64,000 nt of DNA, taken from positions 93,707,322 through 93,771,321 of the forward strand of contig NC_053035.3 in assembly GCF_002575655.3 (NCBI RefSeq), given 5' to 3'. This stretch comes from Aegilops tauschii subsp. strangulata (lineage: Eukaryota > Streptophyta > Magnoliopsida > Poales > Poaceae). Shown piece after piece: positions 48,562 through 60,100 of the stretch; position 1 is the stretch's first letter, and each line of letters begins with the position of its first letter. The translations under genes were made by a program, and so were the position numbers. Below the pieces are notes generated by a model that was given only the letters and a program-made list of their open reading frames with translations, was not told the origin of the DNA and did not search any database.

Positions 48562-49080
48562 TGTCGTGGAATTGTCACGGCAGATGTCCTCGAGCTAGGA
48601 CTTAGTCGTGGAGCCATCGCAGCTAGGAAGCTTAAAGGGGTTAAGCGGGACAAGGAACACGAGGGTTTATACTGGTTCGGCCCCTTACGGTGAAGGTAAA
48701 CGCCTACGTCCAGTTTGAGGTGGTATTGATTAGGGTTTCGATAACCAGGGAGCTAAACCGCTATGCCTGGCTCTCGATGAGATTGTTCTTGTCCCTAAAC
48801 CGTTGCCGGGTCGTCCCTTTATATAGGGAGGCTGACACCCAGCAGCTCTCAGAGTCCCGGCCGGCTCATAAGAGTGTCCGGCTCGGACTCTCAGCTATCC
48901 TTGCCTTGCACTACAAGTTCTGCCATGATAATGACTATAACTACGGGCCTTAAGCCATATCCGGGTCTTAAGCCCATCTTTGGCCCACCGTCTTCAAGCT
49001 TGGCGCCGGGCTTCTGGCAATGACCATATGAGTAACCCGGCCCCTCCTGGCGGGTGACTCTAAGGTCTATATCCTCAACA
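48562..49080 (-). repeat. Solo LTR of the A/C family, reverse (519 bp)
   Basis: The plus strand runs TGTCGTGG ... ATCCTCAACA, flanked by CCCGG on both sides (48557-48561 and 49081-49085). It is the A/C-family LTR in minus orientation and clearly diverged from the LTRs of C (roughly a tenth of positions by eye). A reverse TATA lies at 48825-48818. The gag ATG is present (minus, 48617-48615). No internal domain is attached, so it is a recombination product of an older insertion. Confidence 0.93.
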
Positions 49081-49085
49081 CCCGG

Positions 49086-49601
49086 TGTTGAGGATATAGA
49101 CCTTAGAGTCACCCGCCAGGAGGGGCCGGGTTACTCGAAGGGTCATTGCCAGAAGCCCGGAGCCAAGTTTTAAGACGATGGGCCAGAGATGGGCCGAGAC
49201 CCGGATGTAGTTTAGGGCCTGTAGTTACAATCATTATATAGTAGACTTGTAGTGTAAGGCAAGTATAGTTTAGAGTCCGAGCCGGACGCTCTTATGAGCC
49301 GGCCGGGACTCTAAGGGCTACTGGGCGTCAGCCTCTCTATATAAAGGGACGACCCGACAGCGGTTCAAGGACGACAACAATCTCATCGAGAGCCGGGCAT
49401 AGCTGTTTAGCTCCCTGGCGATCGTAACCCTAATCAGTAACACCTCAAACTGGACGTAGGCTTTTACTTTCACCGTAAGGGGCCGAACCAGTATAAACCC
49501 TCGTGTTCCTTGTCCCGCATAACCCCTTCAAGCTTCCTAGTTGCGACGGCTCCACGACTAAGTCCTATCTCGAGGACATCTGCCGTGACAACTCCACGAC
49601 A
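49086..49601 (+). repeat. 5' LTR of element C (516 bp)
   Basis: TGTTGAGGATATAG ... CTCCACGACA. TATA box at 49338-49345. At 49546-49548 the codon that is ATG in the 3' LTR, in copy A and in the solo LTR reads ACG here. Confidence 0.96.
49338..49345 (+). promoter_or_regulatory. TATA box of element C 5' LTR
   Basis: TATATAAAGGGAC within the LTR, conserved in the 3' LTR (61825-61832), in copy A and in the solo LTR. RNA would begin about 30 bases downstream, near 49370, so the LTR end downstream of it is transcribed. Confidence 0.8.
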
Positions 49602-51786
49602 GTTGGCGCCCACCGTGGGGCTCGCGCACGGTGGATTTGAGTTCTTGAAGGGCAGCTTCGAAGGGCTCAAGGGATACGTTGTGGGCCGGATGACCAAGAG
49701 TCGTCGCGGCAAGCTCTACATCGACGATGCGGACTGGGGCCCCGACGCCGGCTCAATTGAGTACGGGTACCAGGTCCCCTTTGGCGGAATTCATGTCTTC
49801 ATTGGCAAGATTGGTGAGCCGGGACCCGAGCCGGATCTCTGCACCGATCTCATTGAAACGGCCCGGCGTGCACGACCCGCCCGGGCCCGGCCTGCCTTAA
49901 AGCATGCTTTTGTGGGATGTATCCATGGAGGACTCTCCGATCGATCTGGATCCGGTGATGAGACGGCCGCCGGCTCCGACGGTGAGTCGGCCACCGAAGA
50001 ATCAAACTCGCTGTACCAACTTCAAGATGGCAGGCTCATGGGTTGTTCCGACGGCGACAGTATTCCGGACCCTTTTGAGCCGCCAAGTCAGGTTGGAGTT
50101 TTTATGGCTGGTGCGCAGCCTGTTCAGAGCCCCGCTGCTGGATCGGGAAACCCGGTGCCCTCTCCGGCTCAGGTGCTGATGGATCTCACGGACAAGATGA
50201 CGGCCCTGTTAACCGCCACGGTTGACCCAGCGAATCAAGCTCAGCATGATGCGGAGGTGGCACAGTTAAAATTGGATCTGATAAAAGCTAAAGAGGATCT
50301 GGCAGCAGAAGGAATCAGGCTGGCTGCGGAGCGGGCGGCTCTCGACGCCCGGACTCAGCTGATTCAGGCGCAGTCCTTCCAACTCACGATGGATCGGAAC
50401 GCGGCCAACGAGGTCATGAGAAGAAGGCATCAGAAGGCCCAGTCTCGACTCCCGCCGGTTTACGATCCACGCAATCTCTTCAACACGCCGGGTGCAGGGT
50501 CTAGTAACCCGCCAGGGGTCATAGTGCCCGGGTCTGGGACCCCTATTCAGCCACAAGTGATGGGGCCTTCCCAGGTGCCCCCTGCCCCGCCTCAGTATGT
50601 GCCAATACCCCCGGGTCATTATGATAACCCACTGGAGAACATGGTAGCTGCGGCAGCATGGCTGGCGGCTCTCCCCATTGACGGCGACTCTCCGGCGGCC
50701 ATCGAAACCCGCCGGGTCAGGGAACTCCTGCAGACGGCACTAGCCCAGCAAGAGGCGTACTCCTACAGCCGCGACAGGATCCACTCGACCCCTCGTCCAG
50801 GCCAGAGCCCGAGTTACAGCCGGCACATGGTCTCCGCAACCGGTTCCAGTAATGTCCGACGCCATGACCCGCCCCCTGGCCATGGCCCGGCTCATAATGG
50901 AGCCTTCTACGCAACAAACCAAGCGCGGCAAGAGGCGGAGCAGGCGCCTCAATTGACGGCTTATCAGACCCCCCGGCTTATCCGACGACGTCCGTCGATG
51001 TGGGTATTTCTACCAGGACCGGGGGTGTCCCTTGTTTGGTACCAGCCATCCGTAATGAACGTCTGCCTAAGGACTTCAAGGGCCCTAGGAAGGTGCCCAA
51101 CTATACAGCGGACTTACAGCCTGCAGCCTGGATTGAGAGTTATGAGATGGCTATGGAATTGCTGGAGGTCAGTGAGGCGTCCATGGCCAAATATTTCACC
51201 ATGATGTTAGACGGAACTGGCCGCACGTGGTTGAAAGGGTTACCGCCGAACTCCATTGGGTCTTGGGCTGAGCTGAAAAGCCCGGTTCATTCAAAACTTC
51301 AAAGATACCTGCAGGCAATCTATGTCAATTGTGGATTTGACTAACTGTAAGTAGCAGGAGGGTGAGTCCACGACCCATTGGGTTCGCCGGGTCAAGGAGA
51401 TCATACATTCATCAGATAAGATGGATGCCGGCTCTGCAGTCTTAATGTTGGAACAGAACTGTCGCTTTGTGCCCCTTAAGATGAAGCTCGGGCGGCTCAA
51501 GCGCGACTGCACCGATATGGGTACCCTAATGGCGGCTCTTGTCAAGTACGCCGATTCCGATGGTACCAAGGATCCCCCTTCAGACGATGAAAGGGCAGGG
51601 AAGGGAAAGAAGAATGGCAACGGCAAGGGTCCTCAGTTTAACCCAGGGAACCAAGGAGGAGGCAAGCGTAAGGCCGATGGCAGCCTAGAGTTTGTAGCCA
51701 ACGCCAACTCCCAAGGTAATAACCAGCGACGCAACCCCTCCCCGAGGCGGCGGGTCAGGTCCAACGCTGGAGCAGCTGTTAAATGA
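49546..51786 (+). pseudogene. Element C gag (broken)
   Basis: The frame is open from inside the LTR through the primer-binding site; the first in-frame ATG in this copy is at 49690 (MTKSRRGKLYIDDADWG). Segments: leader (YGYQVPFGGIHVFIGKIGEP), acidic/Ser-rich part, coiled-coil-like stretch (VAQLKLDLIKAKEDLAAEG, about 50256-50320), Pro/Tyr-rich region, capsid-like core (WIESYEMAMELLEVSEASM, RTWLKGLPPNSIGSW) and a Lys/Gly-rich tail (GKGKKNGNGKG). Breaks: a one-base shift at the C run 50969-50974, a one-base shift at the A run near 51279, and a TAG at about 51352 where A has CAA. Known role: particle protein that packages element RNA. Confidence 0.88.
49604..49622 (+). other. Primer-binding site of element C
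   Basis: TGGCGCCCACCGTGGGGCT, two bases after the LTR. Identical in copy A. It lies within an open gag frame and is translated as part of QLAPTVGL. Confidence 0.85.
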
Positions 51787-52822
51787 ACCTTGTCCAAGAC
51801 ATGGCTCTAGAGAGAAGCCAGCGACTCATCTGTGGAAGGATTGCGCGATCATGAAGGCCTTTAAGAGTTACAATGGCCCGGGCGGCGGCTTTCATGGCCC
51901 GGGTGGCGGCTCAAATTCCGGTCCTCAGAACGGTCAAGGGGGCTTTAACCAACAGTCTGGTCAGGGTCATCAACAGCAGCAGGGGGGTTATCAGACCAAC
52001 CCAAAGCAGCTTAGCGGTGGACAGTATCATGTGTTCACCACTAGTTTGTGCAAATGAGGCGAGAAGCTTCACAAGAGGGCTGTTAATGCTGTTGAGCCGG
52101 CGGTTCCACGCTACTTGCGGTGGTCTGAGCAGCCTATAGTGTGGAGTAGGGAGGATCACCCTCCCCGGGTGGATAACCCGGGCCACTTGGCCTTAGTGGT
52201 GGCTCCTCAGGTGGGAGGCTATAAGTTCACAAAGGTACTCATGGATGGAGGCAGCAGCATCAATATCCTTTATTATGAGACTTTCCGTCGCATGGGGCTA
52301 GTCGATAAGAACCTCAGCCAGTCAAACACTATCTTCCATGGTGTGGTGCCCGGTAAGTCGGCTTATCCAGTCGGCAAGATCGAATTGGAAGTGGCTTTTG
52401 GTGATGAAAACAACTACAGGGTGGAGAAGCTGACCTTTGAGGTGGTCAAGATAAGAAGTCCATACCATGCTATATTTGGACGGCCGGCTTATGCCAAATT
52501 CATGGCACGGCCGTGTTATGTGTACTTACAGCTCAAAATGCCAGGTCACAACGGGACTATTACGGTTCACGGCAGCCGAAAGGTGGCTCTAGAGTGCGAG
52601 GAAGGCGACGCGGCTTATGCAGAGTCTGTTTGTGCTACAGAGGAGTTGAAGTTTTACAAAGACAATATTGACCCAACAGATATGACCTCTCTGAAAAAGC
52701 CAACCACGGAGAATGAACCAGCAATGAAGTTTAAATCAGCTGATGAGACTAAACTTGTTGATTTTGTTCCAGGTGACTCATCTCAGCAGTTTAGCATCAG
52801 TGCAAATCTGGACCCGAAATAG
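51787..52822 (+). pseudogene. Element C zinc-finger/protease ORF, ending in UAG
   Basis: First part: CPRHG ... HLWKDCAIMKAF (a C-x2-H ... H-x4-C motif) and a Gly/Gln-rich tract (FHGPGGGSNSGPQNGQGG). A TGA near 52055 replaces the CGA of copy A. Main part (from 52115): RSEDHPPRV-like region (WSREDHPPRVDNPGH), then protease active site VLMDGGSSINILYYETF (about 52240-52290; D-G-G-S) and the flap/core region (RSPYHAIFGRPAYAKFMARP). The frame ends SISANLDPK and TAG 52820-52822. The protease frames of A and C align without gaps. Confidence 0.88.
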
Positions 52823-55800
52823 GAAAGCGCGCTCATCGAGTTCATCCGTGAGAATAGGGACATCTTCGCGTGGAAACCTTCTGACATGCCAGGTGTACCT
52901 AGAGAACTCGCTGAGCACACTCTCAATATTGATCCAAAATTTAAGCCGGTTAGACAGTTCCTTCGACGGTTTAACGAAGAGAGGCGGAAAGCTATTGGTG
53001 AAGAAGTGGCCCGGCTCTTGGCGGCCGGGTTCATTGTTGAAGTTTTTCACCCGGAGTGGTTGGCTAACCCGGTGCTCGTACTCAAAAAGAACGGCACCTG
53101 GCGGATGTGTGTGGACTACACGGATTTGAACAAGGCGTGCCCGGCTGATCCTTTTGCTCTCCCCCGTATTGATCAAATCATTGATGCTACGGCAGGTTGT
53201 GCACGCTTAAGTTTCTTGGATGCTTATTCTGGGTATCATCAGATTAAAATGGTAGTTAAGGACCAGGAGAAGACGGCGTTCATCACTCCCTTTGGAGCCT
53301 TCTGCTATGTGTCTATGCCCTTTGGACTCAAGTGTGCACAGGCGACTTACCAGCGTTGTTTACAGAATTGTCTTCATAAACAGATCGAGCGCAATGTTCG
53401 CACTTACGTGGACGACATTGTGGTTAAATCCATCAAAGAGGAAACCCTGATAGATGACTTAAGGGAAACCTTCGATAATCTCCGGGTCTATAAGATGATG
53501 CTTAACCCGGCCAAGTGTGTTTTTGGTGTTCCTGCAGGCAAATTATTGGGTTTCTTGGTTTCTGACAGAGGCATTGAGGCTAACCCGGAGAAGATCAAGG
53601 CTATCACCTCCCTAGCTAAGCCGGCATGTATAAATGACGTTCAGCGTTTGGCGGGTCGCATCGCTGCTTTAAGCCGGTTTATAAGCCGTTTGGGTGAGAA
53701 AGCCGGTTTATAAGCCGTTTGGGTGAGAAGGCTATGCCCCTATATCAGTTGATGAAGAAAACTGATAACTTTGTCTGGGATGATGCAGCAAATACCGCTT
53801 TTGAGGATTTGAAAAAGCAACTGGCAGAGCCCCCCGTCCTTGCTGCTCCGGTTGATAAGGAGCCCTTGCTACTGTATGTGGCGGCGAACGCACGAGCCGT
53901 CGGCGTGGCTATTGTGGTGGAGCGCAAGGAGGCGGGTAAGGAGCATCCGGTTCAGCGGCCGGTTTATTATGTCAGCGAGGTGCTCATTGAGTCCAAGCAG
54001 CGGTACCCGCATTGGCAGAAGCTCGTATATGGTGTGTTCATGGCAAGCCGGAAGCTCAAGCATTATTTTCAGGGTCATCCCATCACTGTGGTCAGTTCTG
54101 CCCCTCTTGGTGATATCATCCAGAACAGAGAGGCTACAGGGAGAATTGCTAAGTGGGCTATAGAACTTGGACCTCATGGCCTCAAATATGTGCCACGCAC
54201 TGCTGTTAAATCTCAGGCTTTGGTGGATTTCATCAATGATTGGACAGAGTCACAAGTGCCTGAGCAAAAGCCGGATAACACTTATTGTACTATCCACTTT
54301 GATGGGTCCAGACAGTTGGAGGGTTCGGGGGCTGGTGTCGTATTGGCTTCCCCAAAAGGTGACAAATTCCATTATGTGCTACGGTTGATGTTTCCTTGCA
54401 CTAACAATGCAGCTGAAAACGAGGCTTTGCTCCATGGTCTTCGGGTGGCTAAGGAGATGAGCTTAAGCCGGGTAAGGTGTTTTGGTGACTCAGACTTGGT
54501 GGCTCAACAGGTATCAGGCACCTGGGATTCTAAGGATCCTCTTATGGCGGCTTATCGCCGCGAGGTTGATGCCATTGCTGGGCACTGTCAGGGATATCAA
54601 GTGGAGCATATTGATCGCACGAAGAACGAGGCGGCTGATGCTTTAAGCCGGCTAGGCTCCCAGCGAAAACCGGTGCCGCCTAACACTTTCTTGGATGTCC
54701 TGTATAACCCTTCGGTTCGGTTGCCTACAGAAGAGGACTTGGCTATCCCTGACCCGGAGACACGGCTGGTGGCTGCTCTTCATGTCATACCAGACTGGAC
54801 AATGTCGTATCTGGCTTATATAACCCGGGGAGAGTTGCCTGAGGATGAAACTCTGGCCAGGCAAATAACCCGGCGGGCTAAGTCAATGATTGTTATCGAT
54901 GGCGAGTTGCATCATCGCAGTGTTTCAGGGGCATTTCAGCGTTGTATCTCCCCTGAGGAAGGTCAAGAGATCTTGCGTGAGATCCATGAAGGAGATTGTG
55001 GCCATCATGCCGGTTCAAAATCTCTCGTGGCCAAGGCTTTCCGTCATGGTTTTTATTGGCTGACGGCTCACGCTGATGCAGAGGACTTGGTCAGTAAATG
55101 TGATGGTTGCAAAAGGTTTTCACGACGGGCTCACGTACCGGCTCAGGAGTTGAGGATGATCCCAATCACTTGGCCCTTTGCGGTCTGGGGGCTTGATATG
55201 GTTGGGCCTTTTAAACGGTCCAAGGATAAGAAGACCCACCTCTTGGTGGCAGTTGACAAATTCACGAAGTGGGTGGAGGCTGAGCCAGTTAGCAAGTGCG
55301 ATGCAGCCATGGCGGTTCGATTTATGAAAAAGGTGATTTTCCGCTTCGGCTTTCCGCACAGCATCATAACTGACAATGGCACCAATCTATCCAAGGGCGC
55401 TATGGAAGAGTTTTGTCAGCGAGAGCATATCCGACTTGATGTTTCCTCAGTGGCTCATCCCCAATCCAATGGTCAAGCTGAGAGAGCTAACCAGGAGATT
55501 CTGAAGGGCATCAAGCCCCGGCTTTTGGTCCCTTTGCAACGGACGCCGGGTTGTTGGGTGGAGGAGTTGCCCTCCGTCTTATGGAGCATCAACACTACTC
55601 CTAACAGGTCTACAGGCTTCACGCCTTTTTTCATGGTTTATGGAGCAGAAGCAGTCCTCCCCAGCGACATCCGTCATGATTCACCTCGGGTGGCGGCTTA
55701 TGTTGAGACGGATAATGAACAGGCGCGCCAAGATGCTCTGGACTTGTTGGACGAACAGCGTGATGTGGCAGCAGCCCGTTCAGCGATTTACCAACAAGAC

Positions 55801-56055
55801 CTGCGCCGTTATCATAGCCGCCGGGTCAAATCCCGAGTCTTCCAGGAAGGCGACCTTGTGCTCCGGCTCATCCAGGATCAAACAGATGCACACAAGTTAT
55901 CCCCACCTTGGGAAGGGCCCTTTGTGGTCAGTAAGAACTTGCACAACGGGTCATATTACCTCATTGATATTCGGGAACATAAAGATTCACGTAAATCTGA
56001 GGAGGAGACCCGTCGGCCGTGGAATATAGCTCAGCTTCGGCCCTACTACACTTGA
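52823..56055 (+). pseudogene. Element C pol: RT, RNase H, archaeal-type RNase H, integrase (one frameshift)
   Basis: After the UAG the same frame gives ESALIEFIREN, FAWKPSDMPGVPREL, RT motifs FLDAYSGYHQI and YVDD (53405-53416), GVPAGKLLGFLVS and the connection/RNase H part (RPVYYVSEVLIESKQRYP, AIELGPHGLKY). Then the archaeal-type RNase H: IHFDGSRQLEGSGAG, NNAAENEALLHGL (Tyr replaced by Asn), GDSDLVAQQV. Integrase: CGHHAGSK ... CDGCKRF, WGLDMVGPF, DNGTN, QAERANQE, and the C-terminal GDLVLRLIQD/WEGPFVV. No chromodomain is seen. The only break is the 29-bp duplication at 53672-53729; both sides are otherwise open (52823-53713 and 53719-56055). Confidence 0.93.
53672..53729 (+). repeat. 29-bp perfect tandem duplication inside pol
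   Basis: The unit (53672-53700) begins AGCCGGTTTATAAGCC and ends GGGTGAGAA. It is repeated at 53701-53729 without a mismatch. Copy A has it once. 29 is not a multiple of three, so it shifts the frame between RT and RNase H. The perfect identity suggests a recent slippage or repair event. Confidence 0.95.
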
Positions 56056-57140
56056 GCTACCGGCTCTCGTGGTGTACATATTTATCTCAGACATGTATAT
56101 ATTATGATAAGCAATAAAGCAGGACCTCTGTCCTTTTTTCTCCTCCAATTATGCGTATGTTATTTTTTACATGCTGATTTAAAGGAGGATCCGGCTTATG
56201 ATCGTATTTGAGTCTAGCCGTAAGCAGTAAGGTCACTTGGGGGCTTCCTGTTCAAACATGGGTTGTATTCGAACCAAAGAGAACATAGCTGTCGATACCC
56301 ACTTGATTGGCAAAGTGCCGAGCTCATTGGGAAGTTAGCTTTGGTCATATTTGAATCACAGTTTAACCCCTCTGAGAACCGACGTGGATCGTATTCGAAT
56401 CAGCGTCGTTAAACAATTTTAAGAATCATTTGGGGGCTTCCTGTTCAAACATGGGTCGTATTCGAACCAAAGAGAACATAGCTGTCGGTACCCTCTTGAT
56501 TGGCATCGCCACACCCACTGGGGGCTATATGATCGTATCCGAATCTTGGCTTAACCCCTTTTGGGCCGGGTCTCTGGTCGTATTTGAACTGGAAGCCCCT
56601 AAGTTCTGACTTATCACAAGTTTACTATGATTATGACAAAGTGTGCATGGCCGGGTTTCACTTGCCGGTTTAATTTTTGGTTTTATCTTGTTAATTAAAC
56701 ATCATGGATGACATCAAGGCAAGTAAATTAGAGTTAAGATACCAACCGTGCTACCCGGGTTATTTAATCCGGAAGTATGCTTACAGGCCGTTAAGTGTGT
56801 TACCACGGCTATATTCAGAGTATAACTAAGGACCAGTCCTTTTTGATTCATATTCCGGGTTATCCATTTCAAACCCTGATTCTCAGGGTGGTAAGCCGCC
56901 TTGAGACTTGTGATTTGCCTTTCTATGCAGATACTTAAAGGCGCCTTTTAAGGTTGAGAAGGACAAAGGGATAATTATGACCCAGAGGAACACCAAAAGG
57001 ATAACTTCAAGGGATTTCAGCATTCATTACGTGCATGATGGCACGGCAGAGATAAATTGTTGCACCTATTCTATTACAAAATTCATCAAAGTCTCAAGGA
57101 TGGAGCGTTGTTCGGTGAACCGCCAGCCGCTTTATGATGG
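56056..57140 (+). other. Noncoding region between convergent genes of element C
   Basis: It lies between the pol stop and the antisense-gene stop. AATAAA at 56113-56118 is a possible poly(A) signal for a short sense RNA and is conserved in A. Two similar blocks with TTGGGGGCTTCCTGTTCAAA, TATTCGAACCAAAGAGAACA and TTGATTGGCA start at 56237 and 56430 (spacing 193). TATTCGAA-type motifs occur several times. No coding frame. Confidence 0.7.
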
Positions 57141-60100
57141 CTACTGAGTTGATGTCCCCGGCTCGTTCCTGTCTTCTGCTCCGGCTGATCCCAAGACCTC
57201 GAAGGTTGACGACTTCCAGTCGATGCCGCTGAGAGCTTCGAACTGGGCTTCTTCGTCAATTAACCCGGCCGGGTCAATCTCCGGGGCGAAGGTGTGCTGA
57301 CGAGCCGGAGGAATCAGATTGAGCGCTTCATAGCGAGGGGTTGGAATCCTCTGATTCTCCGCATTGTACCCCGGCTGATACTTGGTTAAGTCGGTGTCGT
57401 TCCCGATGATGGTGGCTACCGGGCGTACAGCCTTCACACACGCCGCGAAGTCCTTCTGGTCGAAGGCTGAGCCGTCTTCCTTCAGGCTTGGGTAACCCAG
57501 CGCGATGTCTGCCGGGTCTAGCTCCGGCAGGAATGCTTTGGCCCGGCTCAGCGCGGCAATTGCTCCGGCTCTTGCGGAGGCTCGGCGTAGCTCCTGGATC
57601 CGCTGCGGCAGAACAGCGAGCCGGCGCAGGACTTCGGCCAGATGGGTTGGCACCTCGTTGGATAGGGCCACCACAGCTAAGGCGCGCTGTGACCCGGTGT
57701 AAAGTTGTTCCACCAGGGTGTACACGGCCTTTAACTTGGTGACCACGCTCTGGTTAAGGTTGGCGCTTCTAGGACCTGTTTTACAACATCAGATAAGCCG
57801 GTGACCAGGATGAATCAAGGGATCTAAGCATTCTAAAACGGACGAAAGCCGGTGAGGCGACTTACCGAAGATGGCGGCCACCATCTGGGAAACCTGGCGC
57901 TTTAGGCCGGAGAGCTCGGCGGTTTTCTCAGAGAGCGCCTTCTCCGCCTGTTCCGCCCGGGTCATCAGTGCGGCCTTCTCCTCAGCCCAGGCTTTCCGCT
58001 CAGCATCAAATTCGGTCTTCAGCTTCTCTTGAGCGGCGATGCTGGAGACAAACTTGGCGTTTGCCTTCCGGGTCTCCATCTCCTGTGTCTTCAGCCGGCT
58101 CTTGAGATCCGCAAGATCCGACTCTAATTTCTTGCCAACAGCCTGCATATATTTCCGGGTTATTAACAGTCATTCTATAAGTCCCAAGCGCTTTCCAAGC
58201 AAAGACACTTGGCACTTGGGGGCTAATGCATATTGAACGTATTTATCTACGTACTGCCGGCTCAGTGGATTAAGCCGGGACCTAAGTCTACAACATATTT
58301 AAGTATAAGTCGTCGACTTGGGGGCTAGCATGACAAGGGTCACTATGCAGAAAATAAGAAGACAGCAGAAGGGTACCTCAGATTTTTGTTGGATCTGGTT
58401 GACCATGGCGATCTCGGCATCCCGGCTCTTGTGAACTTGGCTGATGTAGCCAGAGACGAGCTCTCCAATGCTCAAGTCGGTGTAGCTGGAGAGATCCAGA
58501 TTCACCCGGCGGGGCTGCAGCAACTCCCCCTTCGCGGAGCATTTGGCCAGCGCGGTCGGTCTCCCTGGCTCAACATACTCCGTCCGGGTAATTACCACGT
58601 CCGGGTCGTCAGCTGGTGGGGCTGAGCCGGAGGCCTCCGGGTTAACCGACGCTTCGGTCATTGTCTTGGTAGTCGGGGCAGGGGCTTCAGGCGCCGTGTC
58701 CATGGGAATGGTGGCCTCGGGGGCGGAGGCAGCTGGCGGCTCTTGAGCCGTCGCCTCCGGCTCAGGCAAGTCTGGCACTCCGGCTGACCTGGTCTTCTTT
58801 GCTCTTTTGGTGAGCTTTGCCTGGGCACTGAAAAGGCAGAAGTGTTAGGCATACAAAGAGTAAGTATAGATAGATAATGTAAGGAGATTGTTATTACCCG
58901 GGTGCAGTCTTGAAGGCCGGCAGGCTTGACTGCATGGAGTCACCCGAAGAGGGGGAGGTCTCCTGATAATTGGAGTCAGAAGAATTGAGTGGCTGACGGA
59001 TAACACCCGCCAACGGATGAAAGGGGTACAGGTGAGAAAAAACCTCAGTGCGACGCTTCTTGGTTGCGTCGGGTAACCTGGCGGAGAGGTCGGTGTCTTT
59101 GCGGGCCCGGGTGTGACGCCGACTTTCGTGAACTTGCTGCTTCAAAGGAAATTGAGGGTCTTGATGAGCTAATGGATGCGAAAAGCTTACTTTCCGGGTT
59201 ACCCTTCGGACTTTCAGCTGTGGCAAAGGCTCCGAGTCGGAGGAAAGTGACATTACCTCTTCAACCACCGGGTTACTGGCGCCGGTGTCATCCTGTCAAT
59301 GAGCAAATGTTGATAAGGCGGACAACAACAAACAATAAATATGGCAAGACTTTAAAGGTTTAAGGATTACCTCTGACTCGGAGTTGTCGCTTAATTGCAG
59401 TAGCTCCGACGCAGTGGGTCTGCTTCCCTTTTTGCGAGGGGCGGCTTTCTTTGCTTTCCGGGCCTTCTTGGCCGCCTCATGGTCATATTTGACCCGCCAG
59501 AATTTATCATCAGCCTGAAAGATACAATGATTGATTCTTAAAACGGTTCAGTTGAAGGTTATATGCAGACGAAGATAAAGGTTAAAGTCAGCGGCTTACC
59601 GCTGGGGCTGGATTGGTCTTGCAGAAGGGGGCTAGCCCGGTTCTTCCGCAGTCTGCCAAGCTCTCGTTTAGAAGAGCCTTGGTCTCTTCCTCTGCAACGT
59701 CTTCTGGAAGATCATTGCGACTGTGCCTCTGCGGGTCATCTTTTCGCCCGGTGTACTCGCACATTAAGCCGGGGCGGCGGCTCAATGGGATCACCCGCCA
59801 TGAGATCCAGACCCGGACCAGGTCGATTCCGTTCAGACCGTTGCCTAGCAGGGCCTTGATCTTATTGATCGTTGGAAGCAGAGGCTGGCGTTCCGCGGCA
59901 GTCAGTTTGTCGGATAGCGGATGAGTCGGCTCTAGGCGCGTTGGGCGAAAGCCGGGCAGCGGGTTCTCGTCGGCCGGGGACGTATCTTGGCAGTAGAACC
60001 AAGTCATATTCCAGTCTTTAGGGTGGCTCGGCGGCTCTGCGTAAGGGAACAGACAGTCCCTACGCCGCTGGATGGAGATGCCGCCTAATTCCAGACTTGG

